A stretch of 64,000 bases of DNA. It comes from Qipengyuania spongiae. Its GTDB lineage: Bacteria > Pseudomonadota > Alphaproteobacteria > Sphingomonadales > Sphingomonadaceae. The notes under the pieces were generated by a model. That model did not search any database. It was given only the letters and a program-made list of their open reading frames with translations, and was not told the DNA's origin. The stretch is from contig NZ_CP092471.1 of assembly GCF_026168555.1 (NCBI RefSeq), forward strand, positions 1,188,501 to 1,252,500, given 5' to 3'. Position 1 is the first letter of the stretch; each line of letters starts with the position of its first letter. Both the position numbers and the translations under genes were made by a program. Of the stretch, positions 35,787-44,018 are shown one piece after another.

Positions 35787-36989
35787 TCATGAGTCCAGTG
35801 CGGCGAAGGCCCGGCCAAGATCGGCGATCAGGTCGTCAGGATCCTCGAGGCCGATGGAGAGGCGAATGGCATAGCGGTCGTCTTCTCGCCAGCTTTGCGG
35901 CGGCCACGCCATCGTCTTGCGAACCGCGCCGATATCAACCGGCAGGGCCAGACTTTCGAAGCCGCCCCAGCTGTAACCGATGCCGAACAGGCGCAGCGCG
36001 TCTATCAGCCGGCAGCGGGCGGCATCGTCCCGTCCGGCGAGGACGAAGGTGAAGAGACCGCAGCCCTCTTCGAAATCACGCTTCCACAGATCGTGCCCGG
36101 GCGATCCCGGCAGCATCGGGCACAGGACATGGGCGACCTCGGGCCGGGCGTCCAGCCATCGGGCGATCACGAGCGCGCTCGCGGCCGACCGGCGTAGGCG
36201 GACCTGCATCGAACGCAGCCCGCGCAGGGCCAGCGCCGCATCGTCGGGCGAGACCACATGGCCAAGTTCCTGCGAGGTGATCCGCAAGCGGCGATACCAT
36301 GCCTCTCCGGCGGTGCAGGCGCCCATCATCAGGTCCGAATGGCCGCCGACATGCTTGGTCAGCGCCTGGATCGCAATGTCACAGCCATGCTCGATCGCGC
36401 AAAAGCCGAGCGAAGTCGCCCAGGTGTTGTCGATCAGACTGACCGCGCCCTTTTCCCGCGCGATGGCGGCGAGTGCGGGAATGTCGCAGACCTCCATGCT
36501 GAGGCTGCCCGGGCTTTCCAGCATGACCGCGCGCGTCTTGTCGCAGAAGGCGTCCGCGAAGCCCTCCGGATCGAGCGGATCGAAGAAGCGCGCCTCGACC
36601 TCGAAGCGCTTGAGCAGCCCCAGCGCCATGCTGCGCGTGGGATCATAGGCGTTGTCGGTGACCAGCAGCACGTCGCCCGGCCGCAGCACGGCGAGCAGCG
36701 CGCCCGCGATCGCCGCGACGCCGCTGGGATAGAGAACGGTGCCGGCCGCCCCCGGCTCGAGCGCGGTCAGCGCTTCGGCCAGCGCCCACTGGGTCGGCCC
36801 GCCGCGCCGTCCGTAGAAGAAGCGCCCGTCGCGGTTCTCGGCGGTCCGCGCCCGCAGCGCGGCGCAGTCGGGATAGAGATGCGTGCTCGCGCGGTAGACC
36901 GCCGGATTGACCACATCGGCCGCCGGGCCGCGACCCGAGATCACAAGCTTGGTGGCAGGGGAAAACCGGGTGTCGTCGTTTCCAGCCAT
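35787..36989 (-). CDS. metC: Cystathionine beta-lyase (MetC-type PLP enzyme)
   Basis: PLP enzyme that cleaves cystathionine to homocysteine, ammonia and pyruvate. At 400 aa it has the usual length. The PLP lysine is Lys212 in LTKHVGGH, with DNTWATSLGF at 187-196 and YPSGVAAI near 87-94. The C-terminal SWGGFESLALP near 350 is characteristic of MetC. It begins one base before the sseA stop, so the two genes are coupled, and mscS follows closely. CBL and CGL are hard to separate by sequence; the SWGGFESL context favours beta-lyase. Confidence 0.88.
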   Translation of the reverse strand: MAGNDDTRFSPATKLVISGRGPAADVVNPAVYRASTHLYPDCAALRARTAENRDGRFFYGRRGGPTQWALAEALTALEPGAAGTVLYPSGVAAIAGALLAVLRPGDVLLVTDNAYDPTRSMALGLLKRFEVEARFFDPLDPEGFADAFCDKTRAVMLESPGSLSMEVCDIPALAAIAREKGAVSLIDNTWATSLGFCAIEHGCDIAIQALTKHVGGHSDLMMGACTAGEAWYRRLRITSQELGHVVSPDDAALALRGLRSMQVRLRRSAASALVIARWLDARPEVAHVLCPMLPGSPGHDLWKRDFEEGCGLFTFVLAGRDDAARCRLIDALRLFGIGYSWGGFESLALPVDIGAVRKTMAWPPQSWREDDRYAIRLSIGLEDPDDLIADLGRAFAALDS

Positions 36990-36990
36990 G

Positions 36991-37836
36991 TCAGGCGGCG
37001 TCTCCGGTTTCCTTCGGTGTGGCGGGATCGGCGCCCCATTCGGCCCAGCTGCCGTCATAGAGCGCGGTTTCGTCCGCGCCCACAAGATGCAGCGCGAACA
37101 GCACGACCGAGGCGGTCATCCCGCTGCCGCAGGTCGCGATGGTCGGCGCATCGGGATCGAGCCCGGCCTGCGCGAACAGGCGGCGCAGCTCCTCGCGGCC
37201 GCGATAGGTTCCGTCGGCAGCGAAGAGGTCGCGAAAGAAGAGGTTCCGCGATCCCGGAATGTGGCCGCCCGGCAGATCGTGCACCGTGTCGGCCGCCCTG
37301 CCGGTAAAGCGATCTGTGTCGCGCGCGTCGATCACCTGCTCGGCCTGGCTGTCGATATTAGCGAGCATCTGCGCCTTGTCGCGCACCGAGCCAGCGGGCT
37401 GCGGCGCGGTGTAGTCGCCGGATTCAATCTCGGACATGCCGCTTTCGGTCGGGCGCCCCTCCGCCTGCCATCGCGCCCAGCCACCATCGAGAATGGCGAC
37501 CTTCTCGTGACTGTAAAGGCGCAGGATGAACCAGGCGCGCGCGGCGCTGGCGAGGTCGCTGTCGTCGTAGAGGACCACGCGGTCGGTCCGGGAGAGGCCC
37601 AGAGCGCGCATCCGCGCCTCGAACTGGGCGCGGGTGGGCAGGGTATTCCCGACCGGGCTTTCAGGATCGTGCAGGGTCGGCAGGTCGAGATAACGAGCGC
37701 CGGGAATATGCGCGGCGGCGAAGTCGGCTCGCGGGTCGCGATCCGTGCCGGGAAGATGCCTGCTCGCGTCGAGCACGACGAGATTCGGTTCGCCGAGATG
37801 CCGCGCCAGCCAGTCGGTCGATACGAGGCTGTCCAT
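36991..37836 (-). CDS. sseA: 3-mercaptopyruvate sulfurtransferase (tandem rhodanese)
   Basis: Moves the sulfane sulfur of mercaptopyruvate to thiol acceptors or cyanide. The 281-aa protein has two rhodanese domains; the C-terminal one is catalytic, with CGSGMTAS at 236-243 (Cys236). The CGSG[VM]T loop is the signature that separates mercaptopyruvate sulfurtransferases from thiosulfate sulfurtransferases (CRKG). It is the first gene of the sseA-metC-mscS run, which is coherent for the two sulfur enzymes. Confidence 0.9.
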   Translation of the reverse strand: MDSLVSTDWLARHLGEPNLVVLDASRHLPGTDRDPRADFAAAHIPGARYLDLPTLHDPESPVGNTLPTRAQFEARMRALGLSRTDRVVLYDDSDLASAARAWFILRLYSHEKVAILDGGWARWQAEGRPTESGMSEIESGDYTAPQPAGSVRDKAQMLANIDSQAEQVIDARDTDRFTGRAADTVHDLPGGHIPGSRNLFFRDLFAADGTYRGREELRRLFAQAGLDPDAPTIATCGSGMTASVVLFALHLVGADETALYDGSWAEWGADPATPKETGDAA

Positions 37837-37892
37837 GCCGGTCTAGCTAGCGGGCGCGGCGGCTCGCGTCGAGCGCTTCGGTCGCGGACGTC

Positions 37893-39095
37893 TCAGGCGA
37901 TGATCTTCTGCGCGAGCGGTTCGTAACTGCGCGGCCCGTCATCCAGATTGAAAGGCACGAGCCGCGCGCCTCCGCCGGAGGCCGCCGGGCCGATCGCCAA
38001 TGTGCGCGCGACCGGCTCGATTCCCGCCGCCCGGCTGCGCATCCGCAACAGCGGCACCAGCAGCGCGACATTGCCCTGCCGGATGACCCGCGCCTGCGCG
38101 AGCGGCAGAGTGACCTGTCCCTCGAACCGCGCGCTCTGCCCGGCGGCGAGCCGGCTTGTGGTGTGCCGTTCCTGGAGCGCGGTTCCGGCGCCCGCGACCT
38201 GCTGATCCACCGGCAGATCGCCGTGGGCGGAGGCGAGATCGGCCTCGATCGCGACCTCGCTCAGCGGCGAGGCGGAGCGGTTGAGCACGGTCACGCGGTA
38301 GGCGAGCGTCGCGTTCATGAAGCTGCGGTTGAGGCGCAGCGCCTCGATCCGCAGCGCGAGCGCATTCGGCGGCGGTGTGGCCGATGCCATCGGAGTGGTC
38401 GCACTTTCCTTGCCCGGACTCTCTTCGGCCTGGCGCTCGTCCCGAGGTGGTGAAGCGACCACCGGTCGCTCGATCTGCGGCGGCGCCGCGCGGACGCGTC
38501 GGCGTCGCAGGACATAGGCGCCCCCCAGTGCCGCCAGACCGAGCAGGCCAAGCGCGCCGACCCACCAAAGGCCGCTTTCGGCGTCTTCAGGTCCGGTCGC
38601 GAGTTCGGGTTCGGGCGAGGGCAGAGCGGCGGGCGGCACGATCGGCGTGCTGTCGAGACCGGTAGAGCTGTCCGCACCGGGCAGCGGCGTCGTTTCGACC
38701 TCGGGCTCGGATACGGTCTGCTGACCGCTCGGCGGAGCGGCCGGTGCCTCGCGGTTCTGGGGTACGGAGGTGGGCGAAGGTGTCGCGGGGCGCGGCGTCG
38801 GAGTTGCTCGCGCGGTCGGTTGCGCAGTCGGACGGGGGCTGGGCTGCGGACTTGGCAGGACGATGGTCGGGCGCGGGGCCGGAGCCAGCGTAGGTGCAGG
38901 CGTCGGGCTTGGCCGTGGGCGCACCGGGCTCTCGGTATCGACGGGGCCCTGCACGTCGGGGCTGGGCGTCGGGGTCGGCGCGGGCGGAAGCTGAAAGTCC
39001 TGCGGCGATTGCTGCGCGTGTGCCAGTACGGGCGCCATTGCGGGCGCGCCGAGAATTGCGAGAGCGAGGAGGGGCAGGCGGAAATGCGTGGTCAT
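37893..39095 (-). CDS. Uncharacterised Pro-rich membrane protein with C-terminal beta domain
   Basis: A 400-aa protein that I do not recognise. Residues 1-27 form a signal peptide (cut near AHA-QQ), about 30-172 are a Pro/Thr/Ser/Ala-rich, repetitive low-complexity arm, 177-196 a membrane helix followed by LRRRRVRA, and about 245-400 a compact domain of mostly beta strands (LAYRVTVLNRS, FEGQVTLPLAQAR, RSYEPLAQKIIA). With a cleaved signal peptide and the following basic stop-transfer, the C-terminal domain should face the cytoplasm. No catalytic motif or cysteine is obvious. No partner gene is adjacent. Confidence 0.6.
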   Translation of the reverse strand: MTTHFRLPLLALAILGAPAMAPVLAHAQQSPQDFQLPPAPTPTPSPDVQGPVDTESPVRPRPSPTPAPTLAPAPRPTIVLPSPQPSPRPTAQPTARATPTPRPATPSPTSVPQNREAPAAPPSGQQTVSEPEVETTPLPGADSSTGLDSTPIVPPAALPSPEPELATGPEDAESGLWWVGALGLLGLAALGGAYVLRRRRVRAAPPQIERPVVASPPRDERQAEESPGKESATTPMASATPPPNALALRIEALRLNRSFMNATLAYRVTVLNRSASPLSEVAIEADLASAHGDLPVDQQVAGAGTALQERHTTSRLAAGQSARFEGQVTLPLAQARVIRQGNVALLVPLLRMRSRAAGIEPVARTLAIGPAASGGGARLVPFNLDDGPRSYEPLAQKIIA

Positions 39096-39211
39096 GTCTT
39101 GGTCGTATACCGGTCGGTCCGGGTTTCAGGTCGCGGCGCTGAATAGGGTCTGACCCGCGCTTTCCCAAGGCCTCGCTTGCGCAATCCGTGCTTTCGCGGC
39201 AGATGCGCGGC

Positions 39212-39670
39212 ATGGGCGACACACCAACTCCCAAGTTTCTCGGCGCGAACAGCCCGCTGCCCTCTTCGCCGGAAGAGGCGGAGCTCGACTACGTGCCCAA
39301 TCCGCGCGCGGGCGAACTCTACATGGTGCGCTTCGCCGCTCCCGAATTCACCTCGCTCTGCCCGGTCACCGGCCAGCCCGATTTCGCGCATCTGGTGCTC
39401 GACTACGCGCCCGGCGAGACGATCGTGGAAAGCAAGAGCCTCAAGCTCTTCCTCGGCAGTTTCCGCAACCATTGCGGCTTTCACGAGGACGTGACCGTCG
39501 GCATCGGCAAGCGCCTGTTCGACGAGATGCGCCCGCGCTGGCTGCGGATCGGCGGATACTGGTATCCGCGCGGCGGCATTCCGATCGACGTGTTCTGGCA
39601 GAGCTCGGCTCCGCCGCAGGATCTCTGGCTGCCCGATCAGGGCGTGGCCTCCTACAGGGGAAGAGGTTGA
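39212..39670 (+). CDS. queF: NADPH-dependent 7-cyano-7-deazaguanine reductase
   Basis: Reduces preQ0 to preQ1 in queuosine biosynthesis. The 152-aa unimodular form has the active-site cysteine Cys50 in [11 protein letters not shown] with Asp57, ESKSLK at 73-78 and FHED at 90-93. The ATG at 39212 ([11 protein letters not shown]) matches the family start better than the upstream ATG or GTG. It overlaps the next gene by TGATG. queC, queD and queE are not in the window. Confidence 0.93.
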   Translation: MGDTPTPKFLGANSPLPSSPEEAELDYVPNPRAGELYMVRFAAPEFTSLCPVTGQPDFAHLVLDYAPGETIVESKSLKLFLGSFRNHCGFHEDVTVGIGKRLFDEMRPRWLRIGGYWYPRGGIPIDVFWQSSAPPQDLWLPDQGVASYRGRG

Positions 39671-40476
39671 TGAACGATCTGCGGGCCAATCTGCCGAAAT
39701 ATTCCGTCTGGCTGTCTCTGGCCCTGCTGGCGTGGTTCGTCATCGCCGCTTTCGGGACCAAGATCGGGCTGATCGGGTGGAAGTTCGGCTTCGGCTTCAT
39801 GACCGTGACCGCCGGCCCGTGGCTTATGGGCATCGTCGCGCTGGTGGCGCTGATCGCCTTGGCACTCGCCTGGACCGCCACCCCGCGCGGCGCCTGGTGG
39901 AAGGCCGCGATCGCGCTGGCAATTCCGGCGATCATGTTCCTCGCGCTGCTGTCGGTCCGCGCGGCGGGCGCCAATTCGCCGCCGATTCACGACGTTTCGA
40001 CCGACCTGCGCAACCCGCCCCAATTTTCGGCCGGGACCATCGCCATGCGCAGCGACTGGGGCGCCAACCCGCTGGTCGATTACGGCACGCCGCTCGGCCA
40101 GCTGCCGCTCTGGGCCGACCGGGTGGATGGCGACCTGGCGGTGCAGAACCACGCCGACGTGATTGCCGCGAATTACCGCGAGCTTCAGCCGATCCCTGTC
40201 GGCGCTGCGACGCGCGAGCAGGCGACCGCCGCCGTCGTCGCGGCGATGGGCGAGATCGGGCTCGACGACATCCGTGCCGACAGTGCTGCCGGGCGGGTGG
40301 AAGGCGTGGCCGAGACCTTCGCCTACGGTTTCCGCGACGATGTGGTGGCGCGGATCACCGACACGCGGATCGATTTGCGCTCGGCCAGCCGGGTCGGCGT
40401 CGGCGATCTCGGCTACAACGCCGATCGCGTTCGCGAGCTGTCAGAGGCGATCAGGCGGCGTCTCGCCGGCGGCTGA
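39670..40476 (+). CDS. DUF1499 family membrane protein
   Basis: A 268-aa protein with three membrane helices (about 13-33, 45-69 and 77-96) and a DUF1499 domain at about 115-268 (NPPQFSAGTIA, VEGVAETFAYGFRDDVVARI, DLGYNADRVRELSEAI). The domain function is unknown; the domain faces the periplasm or cytoplasm depending on helix count, which three helices leave open. It is coupled to queF by a one-base overlap. Its last 26 bases overlap the 3' end of the convergent oxidoreductase gene. Confidence 0.8.
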   Translation: MNDLRANLPKYSVWLSLALLAWFVIAAFGTKIGLIGWKFGFGFMTVTAGPWLMGIVALVALIALALAWTATPRGAWWKAAIALAIPAIMFLALLSVRAAGANSPPIHDVSTDLRNPPQFSAGTIAMRSDWGANPLVDYGTPLGQLPLWADRVDGDLAVQNHADVIAANYRELQPIPVGAATREQATAAVVAAMGEIGLDDIRADSAAGRVEGVAETFAYGFRDDVVARITDTRIDLRSASRVGVGDLGYNADRVRELSEAIRRRLAGG

Positions 40477-41563
40477 ACCGCGCGATCCAGCGCCGGTCGA
40501 GCCAGTCCTTCATCCGCCGGAGCCAGCGCGCGCGAAAGCCCAGCGGGCCGTAGCTCAATATGCTCGCCCCGCGACAGGTGTTGAGCAGGTAGAAATCCAT
40601 GCCGAGGGGGGAATAGCGCGCAAGGCGGCCGTGCCCCGCCAGCAGACGGCGCAGGTTCCGCGCCAGAACCGGCCCTGCATAGACGGCGTGAACCCCCGAA
40701 TGGCGCACCGCGCGGTCGGTGCGCCGGGCGATGTCTCCGGCGGCGAGGATGTGCGGGAAGCCTTCGACCTGCTGGGTCGGGCCGACGCGAATGAAACCGT
40801 TTTCGTCGACCGGCAGACCGCTCTCTCGCGGCCAGGCGGGCGCGCCGCTGCCGATTGCCGCGATCACGCAGTCGAGCGGTTCGAGCGAGACGCCATCTGC
40901 CGTGAGAGCGCCGCCTTCGAAGCGAGCGTCGGCCTCGATCACTTGGATCGACTGGCGTTCCAGTTCGCGCGCGGTTGCATGGCGGGTCGCGGCGCCGTGT
41001 CCGGGCAGGAGGCCGCCTGCGCCGGTCGCGAGCAGCACTTCGGGAGCGCGGCCCGAATTGCACAGGCCGAAAGCGAGTTCGACCCCGCCCGCTCCACCGC
41101 CGACCACGGCAATGCGGCGCGGCGCGGGCGCTCGGCTCTGCCGCTCGGTCCAGCTGTTCATGAATTTGTCGATCGGGCGGATGTCGATCAGGTACGGATC
41201 GTCTCCGAGGATGTCGCGTGCCTGACCCGCGCCTCCGGTCGCGATCGAGCAGAAATCGAAACCGATTCGCTCGCCCGTTTCCAGCAGCACGGTCTTTGCA
41301 CCCGGGTCGATGGCCACCGCGCGACCGCGCCGCCATTCGATGCCCGCCGCGGCCACCAGCGGCGCGAGCGCAATATCCGTCTCGTCGCGCCGGTACTCGC
41401 CCGCCAGCCAGCCCGGTACCATGCCCGAATACTGCATCGCCGCGCGCGGTTCGACGAGCACGGTGCGCGCCTCCGGCGGCCCCCGTTTCAACCAGTCATC
41501 GATAACCCCCAGATGCGCGTGCCCCGCGCCCAGCAGGACGATGGTCGGCAGGCTATGAGGCAT
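40451..41563 (-). CDS. FAD-dependent oxidoreductase, SelD-associated / NDH-2-like
   Basis: A 370-aa two-Rossmann flavoprotein. The first FAD motif is VLLGAGHAHLGVI near 10-22 and the second dinucleotide motif is IAVVGGGAGGVELAF near 149-163. The YSGMVPGWLAGEY block near 46-58 is the mark of the family fused or adjacent to selenide-water dikinase SelD in other bacteria. The start at 41563 gives MPHSLPTIVLL. No selD is next to it. It could be a type II NADH dehydrogenase-like enzyme. Its 3' end overlaps the DUF1499 gene by 26 bases, tail to tail. Confidence 0.75.
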   Translation of the reverse strand: MPHSLPTIVLLGAGHAHLGVIDDWLKRGPPEARTVLVEPRAAMQYSGMVPGWLAGEYRRDETDIALAPLVAAAGIEWRRGRAVAIDPGAKTVLLETGERIGFDFCSIATGGAGQARDILGDDPYLIDIRPIDKFMNSWTERQSRAPAPRRIAVVGGGAGGVELAFGLCNSGRAPEVLLATGAGGLLPGHGAATRHATARELERQSIQVIEADARFEGGALTADGVSLEPLDCVIAAIGSGAPAWPRESGLPVDENGFIRVGPTQQVEGFPHILAAGDIARRTDRAVRHSGVHAVYAGPVLARNLRRLLAGHGRLARYSPLGMDFYLLNTCRGASILSYGPLGFRARWLRRMKDWLDRRWIARFSRRRDAA

Positions 41564-41653
41564 GAGGCAAACCGCAAGGCCGACTTGCCGCCCGCAGCGA
41601 ATGAAGGGTGCGAGGATTTTGCCCAAGCGGAAACATGGGCGCAGAAGGAACGG

Positions 41654-41726
41654 TGCCGGTTAGAGGATTCGAACCCCTGGCCTGATGATTACAAATCAAC
41701 TGCTCTACCAACTGAGCTAAACCGGC
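41654..41726 (-). tRNA. tRNA-Thr (anticodon TGT)
   Basis: A 73-base cloverleaf on the minus strand: acceptor GCCGGTT pairs with AACCGGC, D arm GCTCAGTTGGTAGAGC, anticodon loop TTTGTAA with anticodon TGT (reads ACA), T arm GGGGTTCGAATCCTC. Unlike the other two tRNAs here the 3' CCA is not encoded (the next bases are CCG), so it needs tRNA nucleotidyltransferase. One anticodon stem pair (28-42) is T-T. Confidence 0.93.
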
Positions 41727-41769
41727 CCGTTTACCGCGACCATGGGCCGCGCAGGGGCGAGCCTTTCGG

Positions 41770-42654
41770 TCAAAGCGCGCCGAAAGTCCAGCCTTCGGTG
41801 CGCGCGATCTGCAGTGTCAGCCCTTCGGGGTTCCAGCGGCGCGCATCCGCAGCCACTTCGCGCAGCCAGGCGGCCGCGAGCAGCGCGTCGGAAGCATGAT
41901 CGTCGATCGGTCCGCGGCCGTGAACGGTCGGCGATCCCAGCACGACGAGAGCAGCGTTCAGATCCTCGTGACTGCGCATCTTGGCTCGGGCGATGCTGCG
42001 GCCTGCGTCCCGGGCGGCGAGACTCGTGTAGATTTCCACGATTACCGAGCCGCTTTCGGGCAGCGGATCGACCGGCCAGACCGGCAGATGGCCGCGCAGG
42101 CGGTGCAGCATCCGCATTCCGGTGAGGCTCGACTTGCCCACCTGCGCCGCGCCGACGAGGTTGAAGTTCGAATAGGGCTTGCACCCCATCGCCGCCTGCG
42201 CGTGCTCGGTGAGGCGGAAACGCCCGCGACCATGCGCCGCCCCGTCGCAGCCGAACTGCGCACCCGTCTCCGTCCCATTGCGGAAGAAGCCGCGATAGGC
42301 AGGGTGATCGACGAAGCCCTGTGCGCCGAGATGCGGGTCGTCCGCGCATATCCCGTCGACCAGCGCCCACAGCGCGGCAGCATCGGGGGGCGAGCTGGCC
42401 TCGCCCGGAAAGAACGCGCCGCAATCGGCATGGGGCAGGCCGATACCGAGATCGAGCCCAACCAGCGTATCACGGGGCAATTCGTCGCGCAGGACCGCCA
42501 GCACGCCCTCGCGCCCCCAGCCGCGGCCGCGTTCGACCAGCACCGGCGGCCCGCCCCGCGCATCGGCTATGGCGAGCGCAATACCCTTCTGGCGGGCACC
42601 CTTCGCCCCCGACCAGTCGATGGCGAGGAAGTGCGCGAACCTATCCGCGTTCAC
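41770..42654 (-). CDS. RNase H-fold protein (DUF429-like)
   Basis: A 294-aa protein without close named relatives that I can place. It has the acidic motifs of an RNase H fold: IDWSG near 12-16, GLDLGIGLP near 66-74, a beta strand VEIYTSLAAR near 209-218 and DDHASDALLAAAWL near 251-264. Together these would bring acidic residues to one site (Asp13, Asp68, Asp251/252 and Asp256). That suggests a nuclease-like or nucleotide-processing role, but not a known one. The start overlaps the 3' end of rarA by 14 bases, so it is probably made together with rarA. Confidence 0.7.
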   Translation of the reverse strand: MNADRFAHFLAIDWSGAKGARQKGIALAIADARGGPPVLVERGRGWGREGVLAVLRDELPRDTLVGLDLGIGLPHADCGAFFPGEASSPPDAAALWALVDGICADDPHLGAQGFVDHPAYRGFFRNGTETGAQFGCDGAAHGRGRFRLTEHAQAAMGCKPYSNFNLVGAAQVGKSSLTGMRMLHRLRGHLPVWPVDPLPESGSVIVEIYTSLAARDAGRSIARAKMRSHEDLNAALVVLGSPTVHGRGPIDDHASDALLAAAWLREVAADARRWNPEGLTLQIARTEGWTFGAL

Positions 42655-43957
42655 GCCGCAACTTGTCCCAGTAATCGAGCCGCTTCTTCACCTCGCGCTC
42701 GAAACCGCGATCGACCGGCGTGTAGTAGGTCTGCGGCTCCATCTCGTCGGGCCAGTAATCGTCGCCCGAAAAGCCCTCGTCGGCGTTGTGATCGTAGGTG
42801 TAGCCGGACCCGTAGCCGATCTCCTTCATCAGCTTTGTTGGCGCGTTGAGGATGTTCTGCGGCGGCATCAGGCTGCCGGTTTCCTTCGCGCTGCGAAAGC
42901 TCGCTTTCATCGCCTTGTAGGCGGCGTTCGACTTGGGCGCGCTGGCGACGTAGATGCAGGCCTGCACCAGCGCCAGTTCACCCTCGGGGCTGCCGAGAAA
43001 CTCGTAGGCGTCCTTCGCCGCCATGCATTGCACCAGCGCCTGCGGATCGGCCATGCCGATATCCTCCACCGACATGCGGATCAGCCGCCGAGCAAGAAAG
43101 CGCGGCTCCTCCCCGGCGGTCAGCATCCGGGCGAGGTAATAGAGGCTGGCCTGAACGTCGGACCCGCGCACCGCCTTGTGAAGCGCGGAGATGAGATTGT
43201 AGTGCCCTTCGCGGTCCTTGTCGTACACCGCCACCCGGCGTTGCAGGAACCGGCCGAGCAGCGCGGGATCGAGCGGCTGGTCGAGATCGGCATTGTACAG
43301 CGTTTCGGCCTGGTTAAGCAGGAAGCGCCCGTCGCCGTCGGCGCTCGCGACCAGCGCGTCGCGCGCCTCTTCGGTGAGGGGGAGGGGGCCTTCCAGTTCC
43401 TCCGCCCGGGTGAGCAACTGGCCCAGCGCCTCGCGGTCGAGCCGCTGGAGGATCAGCACCTGCGCCCGGCTGAGCAGCGCCGCGTTGAGCGCGAAGCTGG
43501 GATTTTCGGTCGTCGCTCCCACCAGCGTCACCGTGCCGCGCTCCACGAAAGGCAGGAAACCGTCCTGCTGCGCGCGGTTGAAGCGGTGGATCTCGTCCAC
43601 GAACAGCAGCGTGCGCTGTCCCGCCTCGGCCGCCTTGTCCGCCGCCGCGAAGGCCTTCTTCAGATCGGCGACCCCGCTGAACACGGCCGAGACGCTCTCG
43701 AACCGCATTCCAACCGCGTCGGCGAGCAGGCGCGCGATGGTCGTCTTGCCGGTGCCCGGCGGGCCCCACAGGATCATGCTGGAGAGCTTGCCCGCCGCCA
43801 CCATGCGCCCGATCGCGCCTTCGCCGCCGGTCAGATGATCCTGCCCGATGACCTCGTCGAGGCTGGCGGGGCGCAGACGGTCGGCCAGCGGCGCATCGTC
43901 GCGCGGTGGCGGGGGCGCGGCCTGAGAGGGAATGGTTTCGGGAAAGAGATCGGACAT
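42641..43957 (-). CDS. rarA: Replication-associated recombination protein A (RarA/MgsA AAA+ ATPase)
   Basis: AAA+ ATPase of the clamp-loader family that acts at stalled replication forks. The 438-aa protein has Walker A GPPGTGKT at 65-72, Walker B LLFVDEIH at 117-124, sensor 1 GATTENPSF near 147-155, and the C-terminal tetramerisation part, including YLARMLTAGEEPRFLARR. The start at 43957 (MSDLFPET) is preferred over an upstream open extension; it also sets a normal N-terminus. It overlaps the downstream RNase H-fold gene by 14 bases, which suggests a related role. Confidence 0.95.
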   Translation of the reverse strand: MSDLFPETIPSQAAPPPPRDDAPLADRLRPASLDEVIGQDHLTGGEGAIGRMVAAGKLSSMILWGPPGTGKTTIARLLADAVGMRFESVSAVFSGVADLKKAFAAADKAAEAGQRTLLFVDEIHRFNRAQQDGFLPFVERGTVTLVGATTENPSFALNAALLSRAQVLILQRLDREALGQLLTRAEELEGPLPLTEEARDALVASADGDGRFLLNQAETLYNADLDQPLDPALLGRFLQRRVAVYDKDREGHYNLISALHKAVRGSDVQASLYYLARMLTAGEEPRFLARRLIRMSVEDIGMADPQALVQCMAAKDAYEFLGSPEGELALVQACIYVASAPKSNAAYKAMKASFRSAKETGSLMPPQNILNAPTKLMKEIGYGSGYTYDHNADEGFSGDDYWPDEMEPQTYYTPVDRGFEREVKKRLDYWDKLRRERG

Positions 43958-44018
43958 CGTGCCCGTCAATCTAGGGGGTCGGCTGCGAAAATACACGTTC
44001 GCCAGCGCTTGGTCAGCG

